Of a stretch of 5,664 nucleotides of DNA, positions 1 through 5,302 are shown in pieces (the first letter of the stretch is position 1; each line of letters opens with the position of its first letter). The stretch lies in assembly GCA_016195585.1 (NCBI GenBank), contig JACPZJ010000034.1:1-5664 (forward strand), in the 5' to 3' direction. Source of the stretch: Nitrospirota bacterium (GTDB taxonomy: Bacteria > Nitrospirota > CAKKRA01 > 9FT-COMBO-42-15). The notes under the pieces are model-generated. The model was not told the origin of the DNA. It made no database searches and saw only the letters and a list, made by a program, of their open reading frames with translations. A program made the translations under genes and the position numbers.

Positions 1-10
1 AAATTTTCAC
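1..10 (-). CDS. Start of a minus-strand gene running off the left edge (partial)
   Basis: Read on the minus strand, a strong Shine-Dalgarno sequence AAGGAGGG (plus-strand 25 to 18) is followed after 7 bases by GTG (10-8), then AAA ATT and the window edge. A TTGACT/TAGGAT promoter lies upstream on the same strand. Together these suggest a divergent gene beginning Met-Lys-Ile. Only three codons and one base are visible, so nothing can be said about the product. If real, the first 286 bases are a divergent control region shared with the PilZ fusion gene. The alternative is that the purine-rich run is coincidental. Confidence 0.4.
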
Positions 11-80
11 TCCGTAACCCTCCTTTTTTTAATGGTCTGTTAATTGTTAATTGCCTAACAAGTTTTAATACAGTTTTTAT

Positions 81-109
81 ATCCTACCAGAGTTGAATCT
101 TAAAGTCAA
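81..109 (-). promoter_or_regulatory. Candidate sigma-70 promoter for the left-edge minus-strand gene
   Basis: On the minus strand TTGACT (plus 104-109) and TAGGAT (plus 81-86) are separated by exactly 17 bases. The predicted start near base 74 gives a leader of about 64 bases before the GTG at 10. The leader includes a tandem heptamer GTTAATT (39-45 and 46-52) that could be an operator or just AT-rich sequence. The -10 matches only 4 of 6 consensus bases. Confidence 0.4.
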
Positions 110-151
110 AGGAAATGTAATACAATAGTAAGGAGGGGATGGGGAGGTAAA

Positions 152-271
152 ATGACATTACAGCCGAGACGTCTGTCATACTGTGCGTTTGAAAGGTTGA
201 AGTTTTCTATATTAGGATTTAGGTATTTCCAGCCCTTGACAGATATAATAAAAAAGGTAGAATTAGATTAA
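152..271 (+). CDS. Possible small ORF, 39 residues, function unknown
   Basis: An ATG at 152 is preceded by a purine-rich stretch with GGGGAGG at 141-147, 4 bases from the start, which is among the strongest ribosome binding sites in the window. The frame stays open for 39 codons to TAA at 269-271, ending 15 bases before the PilZ fusion gene. The peptide begins MTLQPRRLSYCAFERLKFS, is basic, and shows no signal peptide or obvious membrane segment. I do not recognise it. The promoter of the next gene (236-263) lies inside its 3' end. It could be a leader peptide, a small protein, or a chance ORF: an open run this length is expected by chance fairly often, so the ribosome binding site is the main support. 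No convincing promoter was found upstream. Confidence 0.3.
   Translation: MTLQPRRLSYCAFERLKFSILGFRYFQPLTDIIKKVELD
236..263 (+). promoter_or_regulatory. Sigma-70 promoter of the PilZ-receiver-amidotransferase gene
   Basis: A perfect TTGACA (236-241) and TAGAAT (258-263) are spaced by 16 bases, predicting a start near base 270 and a short leader of about 17 bases. AGGAG at 277-281 then sits 5 bases before the ATG at 287. A TATAAT at 244-249 lies just after the -35 box but has no good -35 of its own, so it is probably a byproduct of AT-rich sequence. Confidence 0.65.
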
Positions 272-286
272 CCAATAGGAGAAGAT

Positions 287-1738
287 ATGGAAGAAAAACG
301 AAGGTCGCCCCGCATACCCCTGAAGGTGCAGGTAAAATATAAGACGCCAAATGCCTTTCTGGTTGATTATGCCATTAATATAAGCAAGGGCGGAATTTTC
401 ATAGGGACAGAAAAACCCCTCCCTATCGGTTCATCTGTAGAATTCCAGATATTCTTTCCAAACATGCAGAGGCCTGTAAAGGGCGCGGGTGAGGTCGTGT
501 GGATATCTGCCGGCAAAAGCGACGAACCTCCGGGGATGGGTGTAAGGTTTAATGAGCTTGATGCAGAGGGCATGACAATCATAGAGCAGATATTTAAGGA
601 CTTTGCAGGGATAAAAATACTTGTTGTGGATGACGCAGCGGTTATGCGGCGGCTCCTATCCTTCTGGCTTAAAAAGATTATAAAATGTGAAATAACCGAG
701 GCATCGGATGGCATTGATGCAATATCAAAGTTAAAAGAGAAGTTTGACCTTGTAATTACTGATCTGCGTATGCCGAGGGCTGACGGTCTTAAGGTGGTAG
801 AGCATATAAGGGAAAACATGGATGATGCCTTAACGCCGATTATTATTGTTACCACTGTTGCATCAGGCGATGACAAAGAAAAGGCCCTCAGGCTCGGCGC
901 ATCAGGTTATATTACAAAGCCCTTAAGATACTCAGAGCTTGCCAAAACAGTCAGGGATATGTTCCAGAGCCTTGTGGAGGTTTCTGCCAGGCATATAGAG
1001 AAGATGCCTGTAATAGGGATTACAGTGGATTATGAACACTCAAGCGCAGGCGCAAAGAACAAAAAGGAGCCCTTCCTATTTCTAAAAGAGGCCTATGTAA
1101 ATGCCATTGAGGAAAATGGCGGCATACCGCTTTTACTGCCAATCACAGCAGGCAGCGAATTAATAGAAAAATATATGGAGATGATTGACGGCCTCCTGAT
1201 TACAGGCGGTAATTTTGATATTGATCCGAGATATTATGGTGAAACGCCATCTAAGAAGCTCGGAGAGATCAAAGAGGAGAGGACAGATTTTGAAATGGCG
1301 CTGGCAAAGATTGCGCTTGATAAGGATATGCCTGTATTAGGGATATGCGGCGGGATGCAGCTTCTGAATGTCCTTGCCGGAGGCACATTGTATCAGGATA
1401 TACCAACCCAGTTAAAGGGCGCCATAAACCACCAGCAAAAGGCCCCAAAGGATAACACCTCACACAGCGTGAAGATAACAAATAACAGCAGACTGCACAA
1501 GATAGTAATGAAGGATTCAATAATGGCAAACAGCACGCATCATCAGGGGGTAAAGATATCTGGAAAGGGTCTATTGGAAAGCGCTGTTTCAGAGGACGGC
1601 CTTACTGAGGCCATAGAGAGCCCAAACCACAGATTTGTAATCGGCGTGCAGTGGCATCCAGAGGCATTGTATAAAAAGAATAAGGAGCAGGAGGAGATAA
1701 TAAAGGAATTTATAAAGGAGTGCGCGAATAAGAAGTAA
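287..1738 (+). CDS. PilZ - response regulator receiver - class I glutamine amidotransferase (peptidase C26) fusion protein
   Basis: A 483-residue cytosolic protein with three domains and no signal peptide or membrane segment. Residues 1-105 are PilZ: the c-di-GMP motifs RRSPR (R5-R9) and NISKGG (31-36) are intact, and the domain ends in GMGVRF (83-88). Residues 109-225 are a receiver domain with acidic D115/D116, phosphoacceptor D159 in TDLRMP, T189 and K211. Residues 240-483 are a gamma-glutamyl hydrolase-like amidotransferase of the PuuD/peptidase C26 type. It has the family signature GLLITGGNFDIDPRYYGE, nucleophile C354 in GICGGMQ, and H457/E459 in WHPE. All catalytic residues are present and its length matches stand-alone enzymes of about 250 residues. 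The junction has almost no linker: M240 begins PVIGIT, like the native start of such enzymes. Expected activity (family knowledge) is hydrolysis of gamma-glutamyl amide bonds; the substrate is unknown. Gating by c-di-GMP and phosphorylation is inference. No histidine kinase lies nearby. The 3' end overlaps nagZ. Confidence 0.93.
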   Translation: MEEKRRSPRIPLKVQVKYKTPNAFLVDYAINISKGGIFIGTEKPLPIGSSVEFQIFFPNMQRPVKGAGEVVWISAGKSDEPPGMGVRFNELDAEGMTIIEQIFKDFAGIKILVVDDAAVMRRLLSFWLKKIIKCEITEASDGIDAISKLKEKFDLVITDLRMPRADGLKVVEHIRENMDDALTPIIIVTTVASGDDKEKALRLGASGYITKPLRYSELAKTVRDMFQSLVEVSARHIEKMPVIGITVDYEHSSAGAKNKKEPFLFLKEAYVNAIEENGGIPLLLPITAGSELIEKYMEMIDGLLITGGNFDIDPRYYGETPSKKLGEIKEERTDFEMALAKIALDKDMPVLGICGGMQLLNVLAGGTLYQDIPTQLKGAINHQQKAPKDNTSHSVKITNNSRLHKIVMKDSIMANSTHHQGVKISGKGLLESAVSEDGLTEAIESPNHRFVIGVQWHPEALYKKNKEQEEIIKEFIKECANKK

Positions 1739-2792
1739 TCTTTTTTGCAATATCCAGATGCCTTTTGTTCCCCACAACCCCTTTTATATTCTTTAAATTA
1801 ACCAGCACATCTTTAAGAAAGCTCTTTTTTATGGTGTCAATCCTTTCTATTGATTCATCAATCCTGCCTTCTGAAATAGTCTTGTCCTTAACTGCCTTTA
1901 TCAGCGCATCCCTGACAGCCTTCTGTTTTCCATGATCCCTGCAGACAAGGACTATATCAGCGCCTGCGCTTACTGCAAGAATGGCAGCATCTTCTATATT
2001 GTAATTATCAGCAATGGCCTTCATCTCAAGGTCATCTGTTATAACCAGGCCGTTAAATCCCATTTCCCTGCGCAGCAGGTTATGAACGATCTTTTCAGAA
2101 ATAGCGGCAGGATATTTTTTATCAATGCCCTTATAAATAACATGGGCGGTCATAACAGCAGCAACGCCATTTTGCACAGCCTGTCTAAAGGGAAGGAACT
2201 CAATCTCCCTCAGCCTTTCAAGATCATGCTCCACTATAGGCAACTGATAATGGGAATCCAGAGAGGTATCGCCATGCCCCGGAAAATGCTTACAGCACGC
2301 GATTATCCCATTATCCTGCAGGCCTGCAATCACAGACAGGCCGAGCATGCTCACCTTTACTGGATTATCGCTGAATGCCCGCTCATTGATAACAGGGTTT
2401 TGGGGATTTGTATTCACATCAAGGACAGGCGCAAAATCCATGTTTATGCCGACAGCCTTTAGCTCTCTCGCAGTAATCTCGCCAAAGGAATAGGCAAGCT
2501 TCACAGAATCGCCCTTTCCGATTGCGGCATTCCCCGGAAATTGTGTAAAGGGTTTTGGCAGCCTTGAGACCTTTCCGCCCTCCTGATCAACAGAGATAAA
2601 GAGAGGCGTCTTTGCCATCTTTTGCAGGCTGTTGCAGAGCCGTGCTGTCTGCTGCGGGTCTTTTATATTTCTGTTAAAGAGTATTACGCCTCCGATGTGA
2701 TATTCTTTGATAAGCTGTTCTATCTCCTTTGACGGAGTGTAGCCTTCAAAACCGCAGATCAACAACTGTCCAATCTTTTCTTCAAGATTCAT
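1710..2792 (-). CDS. nagZ: Beta-N-acetylhexosaminidase NagZ (glycoside hydrolase family 3)
   Basis: A 360-residue single-domain GH3 enzyme. NagZ removes N-acetylglucosamine from GlcNAc-anhydroMurNAc-peptides during peptidoglycan recycling in the cytosol; the lack of a signal peptide fits that. Visible motifs are substrate-binding VDQEGGKVSRL (68-78), KHFPGHGDTSLDSH (168-181) carrying the Asp179/His181 acid-base dyad typical of NagZ, and ITDDLEM (251-257) with nucleophile Asp253 (first Asp of the pair, by family alignment). The C-terminal 30 or so residues are lysine-rich and poorly conserved in character. The start is well supported: AGGAGG (plus 2797-2802) lies 4 bases before the ATG, and a TTGATT/TATAAT promoter is just upstream. 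The gene converges on the PilZ fusion gene and their coding ends overlap by 29 bases, with no terminator between them. It is divergent from radC. A related exported GH3 hexosaminidase is less likely. Confidence 0.93.
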   Translation of the reverse strand: MNLEEKIGQLLICGFEGYTPSKEIEQLIKEYHIGGVILFNRNIKDPQQTARLCNSLQKMAKTPLFISVDQEGGKVSRLPKPFTQFPGNAAIGKGDSVKLAYSFGEITARELKAVGINMDFAPVLDVNTNPQNPVINERAFSDNPVKVSMLGLSVIAGLQDNGIIACCKHFPGHGDTSLDSHYQLPIVEHDLERLREIEFLPFRQAVQNGVAAVMTAHVIYKGIDKKYPAAISEKIVHNLLRREMGFNGLVITDDLEMKAIADNYNIEDAAILAVSAGADIVLVCRDHGKQKAVRDALIKAVKDKTISEGRIDESIERIDTIKKSFLKDVLVNLKNIKGVVGNKRHLDIAKKITSYSRTPL

Positions 2793-2808
2793 GAAGCCTC
2801 CTATTTTT

Positions 2809-2823
2809 TACCATTATATGGTA
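2809..2823. promoter_or_regulatory. Inverted repeat over the nagZ -10 box, possible operator
   Basis: TACCAT and ATGGTA form 6-base arms around a TAT spacer, and the nagZ -10 hexamer (2813-2818) sits inside. A dimeric repressor bound here would block nagZ transcription. Symmetry alone is weak evidence in AT-rich DNA, and no regulator gene is visible nearby. Confidence 0.3.
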
Positions 2824-2842
2824 TACTTAAAATATAAATCAA
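2813..2842 (-). promoter_or_regulatory. Sigma-70 promoter of nagZ
   Basis: On the minus strand TTGATT (plus 2837-2842) and a perfect TATAAT (plus 2813-2818) are spaced 18 bases apart. The predicted start is near 2806, giving a leader of about 14 bases that just holds the AGGAGG site. Its -35 lies 3 bases from the -35 of the opposing radC promoter. Confidence 0.7.
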
Positions 2843-2845
2843 GGA

Positions 2846-2874
2846 TTGATTTTTTGTAAGGTTGCCTCTATAAT
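2846..2874 (+). promoter_or_regulatory. Sigma-70 promoter of radC, predicting a leaderless transcript
   Basis: TTGATT (2846-2851) and a perfect TATAAT (2869-2874) are spaced 17 bases apart. Counting 7 bases from the end of the -10 puts the transcript start at about 2881, 2 bases before the radC ATG at 2883. There is no room for a ribosome binding site. Confidence 0.7.
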
Positions 2875-2882
2875 TTTAGCGC

Positions 2883-3590
2883 ATGACTGAATACAAACAA
2901 AAAATAAAAGAGTGGCCGGAGGATGACAGGCCGAGGGAGAAGCTGCTTAAAAAGGGCGCTGCCGCGCTTTCTGATTCCGAGCTCCTCGGCATACTCATCG
3001 GCAAGGGGATGAGGGAGAAGACCGCTGTTGATTTGGGCAAGGAGCTTCTTAAAAAATATACTAACCTGCATAATCTCTCCGCAAGACAAATAGCAGAGTT
3101 TACTTCCCTTAAAGGGATTGGCCCTGCAAAGGCAGTTACAATCGCAGCAGCCTTTGAGCTTGCAAGAAGGGTTCATTCAAGACAGAACTCCCCACAGATT
3201 ACATTCAAGTCCTCAAAAGATGTAGCAAATTATTATATCCCTTTAATGCGTGATTTGAAAAAAGAAATATTCAAGGCGGCATTGATGAACGGGGCTAACA
3301 GGCTTATTAAGGACATAACCGTATCAGAGGGCATATTAAATGCAAGCCTTGTGCATCCGAGAGAGGTCTTTAGAGAGGCTGTGCTTGAGCCAACATCCGG
3401 GATAATCCTTGTGCACAATCACCCAAGCGGTGATGCAAAGCCGAGCGAAGAGGACATTAAGATTACAAGACAGCTTGTTGAGGCAGGCAGGATCTTTGGC
3501 ATAAAGGTATTAGACCATATCATTATTGCCAGAGAGAACTACAAAAGCCTTGCTGACGAAGGAATATTGTACGACAGTAATAATGCCTGA
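2883..3590 (+). CDS. radC: RadC family protein (UPF0758, JAB/MPN domain)
   Basis: At 235 residues this matches the usual RadC length. It opens with the family signature WPEDDRPREKL (11-21), followed by a helical region with a helix-hairpin-helix-like LKGIGPAKA (76-84). The C-terminal JAB/MPN metalloprotease-like domain (about 105-230) has an intact JAMM set: Glu149 in SEG, His178 and His180 in HNHPSGD, Ser188 and Asp191. Named for a presumed role in DNA repair, but its true biochemical function is not established; the JAMM metal site suggests hydrolase activity. The start is firm: an in-frame TAG at 2877-2879 excludes anything upstream, and the signature excludes later starts. No Shine-Dalgarno sequence precedes it (CCTCTATAATTTTAGCGC), consistent with leaderless translation. 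It is followed after 11 bases by a STAS/ATPase gene, likely co-transcribed. Confidence 0.96.
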   Translation: MTEYKQKIKEWPEDDRPREKLLKKGAAALSDSELLGILIGKGMREKTAVDLGKELLKKYTNLHNLSARQIAEFTSLKGIGPAKAVTIAAAFELARRVHSRQNSPQITFKSSKDVANYYIPLMRDLKKEIFKAALMNGANRLIKDITVSEGILNASLVHPREVFREAVLEPTSGIILVHNHPSGDAKPSEEDIKITRQLVEAGRIFGIKVLDHIIIARENYKSLADEGILYDSNNA

Positions 3591-3601
3591 GATAATTTTT
3601 G

Positions 3602-4447
3602 ATGACACAGATTACAGAAGATACCTTTGAACAGCTTCTCCAAATCTTTATTAATAAACCATCGCCTGTTGACCTTCGTGAGGCTGCCTTCATTGACCCC
3701 TATGGCATGGTCGGCATCCTTGAGATTGGCGAGCTTTTAAAAACAAGTGGGATTCATAAAACCCTTTACCTTCCTGAATCAGAAGAGGTTATAAAATACC
3801 TTGAAAGGATGGACTTCTTTAGGTTTGCTGGCGAATACTTTGTCCTTGAGCCTCACAAGCCGCAATTATCAGAAAAATATCTGAGAAGCCCTGACTCTGA
3901 TGTCCTGCTTGAAATCACACCAATAGAAAAATCAGACGACATCCACTTTATAGTTGGCAAGGTAAAAGGCCGCGCCCATTCAATACTAACAAGACACCTT
4001 CACTATGATGAAAAGGCAATCAATGGCTTTATCGTGGCCATCTCAGAGGTCTGCCAGAACATTATTGAGCATAGCGAGACAAAGGGGTTTGTTGGCATCC
4101 AGAAATATCACTTCCAAAATCTGAATAAAAATGTTGTAAAGATTGCTGTTATGGACATTGGCATTGGATTTAAAAAATCCCTGTCAGAGAGATTTCAATT
4201 TAAAAACGACCTTGATGCAATAGAAAAGGCGCTCATGCACGGCGCCTCGCGATATGCAGATGAAGGCAGGGGACATGGCCTTGCTGCTGTTCGGAGATTT
4301 GTTAATCAATGGAACGGCAAATTCTCCATCCGCTCAGGAACAGCAAGGCTCTCCATCATCCCTGAGTGGGCAAGGGGAAAAGAAAAGGAAACCAAACTCA
4401 CCTATTTTCCCGGCTCCCAGATAAACATCCTGCTGGCAGAGGTGTAA
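3602..4447 (+). CDS. STAS-like / RsbW-like GHKL ATPase fusion protein (putative partner-switch regulator)
   Basis: A 281-residue soluble protein. Residues 1-90 resemble a STAS (anti-anti-sigma/MlaB-like) fold, with VDLREAAFIDPYGMVGILEIG at the strand-helix that normally carries the phosphorylated Ser (DSSG); here that stretch reads DPYG, so the usual phosphosite is replaced. Residues 120-281 are a GHKL ATPase like RsbW/SpoIIAB: N box E149-N153 (EVCQN), G1 box DIGIG (185-189) and G2 box GRGHGL (222-227). No histidine-kinase dimerisation/phosphoacceptor helix is present, so it is not a sensor kinase. A role in partner switching, as Ser/Thr kinase or anti-sigma factor, is inferred; no sigma factor or phosphatase is in view. 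I chose ATG at 3602 rather than the adjacent TTG at 3599; the ribosome binding site is poor (GAG at 3589-3591). It lies 11 bases after radC and probably depends on the radC promoter. Confidence 0.8.
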   Translation: MTQITEDTFEQLLQIFINKPSPVDLREAAFIDPYGMVGILEIGELLKTSGIHKTLYLPESEEVIKYLERMDFFRFAGEYFVLEPHKPQLSEKYLRSPDSDVLLEITPIEKSDDIHFIVGKVKGRAHSILTRHLHYDEKAINGFIVAISEVCQNIIEHSETKGFVGIQKYHFQNLNKNVVKIAVMDIGIGFKKSLSERFQFKNDLDAIEKALMHGASRYADEGRGHGLAAVRRFVNQWNGKFSIRSGTARLSIIPEWARGKEKETKLTYFPGSQINILLAEV

Positions 4448-4461
4448 AGGTTAGATGGCAA

Positions 4462-4487
4462 TTTTACCATAATATTTGCTGGTAAAA
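4462..4487 (+). terminator. AT-rich hairpin after the radC operon, weak terminator candidate
   Basis: TTTTACCA (4462-4469) and TGGTAAAA (4480-4487) form a perfect 8-base stem with a 10-base loop, starting 15 bases after the stop codon. The stem has only two G-C pairs and no T tract follows, so it may instead be an mRNA 3'-end stabilising element. The position is right for a terminator, the sequence is not typical. Confidence 0.35.
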
Positions 4488-4556
4488 ACTACTTCCTTAT
4501 GCTATACTATTTTAAACTATTGTCCTGTCCGTAACAGTTCTTTACATTTCTGGTAA

Positions 4557-4658
4557 GTCATTCCCGTAGCGTTTTTGAGCGGGAATCCAGAATTATTAGG
4601 TAGGGGCGAACGGCCGTTCGCCCCTACTGGATTCCTGTCAGAGGCATACAGGAATGAC
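4557..4658. repeat. Composite REP/MITE-like repeat with three nested hairpins
   Basis: A 102-base element bounded by the inverted ends GTCATTCC (4557-4564) and GGAATGAC (4651-4658). Each arm folds on its own: ATTCCCG pairs with CGGGAAT (4560-4566 with 4580-4586), and ATTCCTG pairs with CAGGAAT (4631-4637 with 4649-4655). A perfect palindrome lies between them. GTCATTCC...GGAATCCAG hairpins are a recurrent intergenic repeat in many proteobacterial and related genomes (general knowledge). There is no ORF inside and no clear target-site duplication at the ends. It fills most of the only sizeable non-coding gap (4448-4709). Confidence 0.8.
4600..4627. repeat. Perfect 28-base GC-rich palindrome
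   Basis: Left arm GTAGGGGCGAACGG (4600-4613) is the exact reverse complement of the right arm (4614-4627), with no spacer and CGGCCG at the centre. As DNA it could form a cruciform; as RNA it would make a very stable stem. It sits in the spacer of the GTCATTCC element and is much more GC-rich than its surroundings, suggesting a separate repeat family inserted there. Confidence 0.9.
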
Positions 4659-4709
4659 AAAAAGCGTAAAGCTATTTATGAGACACTACAATAGTAAGGG
4701 AGGAGTATT

Positions 4710-4961
4710 ATGGGTAAGAAGGCTACTTTTGTTTTAGATGAAGGGGTAATGGAGAATGCCAAGGAAATAGTCAAAAAGGGTCTCTTTAAATCAATGAATT
4801 CCTTTGTTGAAACAGCTATAAAAGATGAGATTGAGAGAATAAAGAAGGAGTGGATAAAGAACGCCATAATAGATGCAAGCAAAGACCCTCTTTTTTTGTC
4901 AGATATAACGGAAATAGAAAAGGACTTTGAACATGCTGACTTTGAAGAGGCGGAAAAATGA
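4710..4961 (+). CDS. Ribbon-helix-helix-type antitoxin of a MazF/PemK toxin
   Basis: An 83-residue protein directly upstream of, and overlapping, a MazF-type toxin gene. The N-terminal third reads as a ribbon-helix-helix DNA-binding domain: strand KKATFVLDE (3-11), helix around 12-25, turn FKSMNSF, helix around 30-46. The C-terminal part (59-83) is acidic, with D/E-rich DITEIEKDFEHADFEEAE, the sort of flexible tail that wraps and inhibits MazF toxins. Expected role: bind and neutralise the toxin and repress its own operon. The start is supported by AAGGGAGGAG (4696-4705), 4 bases before the ATG. No clean promoter was found; TACAAT at 4687-4692 could be a -10, but no matching -35 exists. Sequence alone does not name the antitoxin family, so the call rests on fold pattern and position. 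Confidence 0.8.
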   Translation: MGKKATFVLDEGVMENAKEIVKKGLFKSMNSFVETAIKDEIERIKKEWIKNAIIDASKDPLFLSDITEIEKDFEHADFEEAEK

Positions 4962-5302
4962 ATTATAAATGGGAAATCTTTATTGCAGACCTTAATCCTG
5001 TCATTGGCTCAGAACAGAAGGGGACAAGACCTGTGATGGTCATAAGTGATGAAGAGTTCAACATGGTCATGCCTGTAGTTACTATATTACCTATAACCTC
5101 ATTAAAAGAAGGCAGAAGGGTTTATCCCAATGAGGTCTTATTAAAGGAGGGGGCAGATGGTCTAACTCAAGACTCCATCATTCTTGCTCATCAAATAAGA
5201 ACCATCTCAAAACAGAGACTAAAGGATTCGCTGGGGTTTATTAATGATTACAGCACACGAAAGGCAATAAACGATGCCCTCAAGGTGCATTTGAATTTAT
5301 AA
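4958..5302 (+). CDS. mazF: MazF/PemK family endoribonuclease toxin
   Basis: A 114-residue protein of typical MazF length. It shows the family hallmarks WEIFIADLNPVIGSEQKGTR followed by PVMVIS (5-30), ILPITS (43-48) and the later DSIILAHQIRTISKQRL. Arg24 and Thr47 correspond to the catalytic Arg and Thr of characterised MazF enzymes, so the toxin appears intact. Family members cleave single-stranded RNA at short specific sequences and halt growth; the target sequence cannot be predicted here. The ATG overlaps the antitoxin stop as ATGA (4958-4961), indicating translational coupling that keeps antitoxin in excess. The two genes look more AT-rich than the left half of the window and sit beside a repeat element, in keeping with an acquired module. 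Confidence 0.94.
   Translation: MNYKWEIFIADLNPVIGSEQKGTRPVMVISDEEFNMVMPVVTILPITSLKEGRRVYPNEVLLKEGADGLTQDSIILAHQIRTISKQRLKDSLGFINDYSTRKAINDALKVHLNL

Noticed and set aside
244..249. Perfect TATAAT just after the TTGACA box
   Set aside because: No -35 at suitable spacing upstream, while TTGACA pairs well with TAGAAT at 258-263.
367..876. A 169-codon minus-strand open frame inside the PilZ/receiver region
   Set aside because: Shadow of the sense gene, whose motifs are all intact; the antisense product has low-complexity Ser/Ile composition and no family features.
1739..1800. T-rich stretch after the fusion gene as a terminator
   Set aside because: TCTTTTTT is present but no preceding inverted repeat; it is coding sequence of nagZ.
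1932..2462. A 176-codon plus-strand open frame inside nagZ
   Set aside because: Antisense to well-supported nagZ with its catalytic motifs; no ribosome binding site and no recognisable domain.
3602..4447. Sensor histidine kinase
   Set aside because: Has the ATP-binding boxes but no dimerisation/phosphoacceptor H box, sensor or membrane segment; fits an RsbW-like ATPase better.
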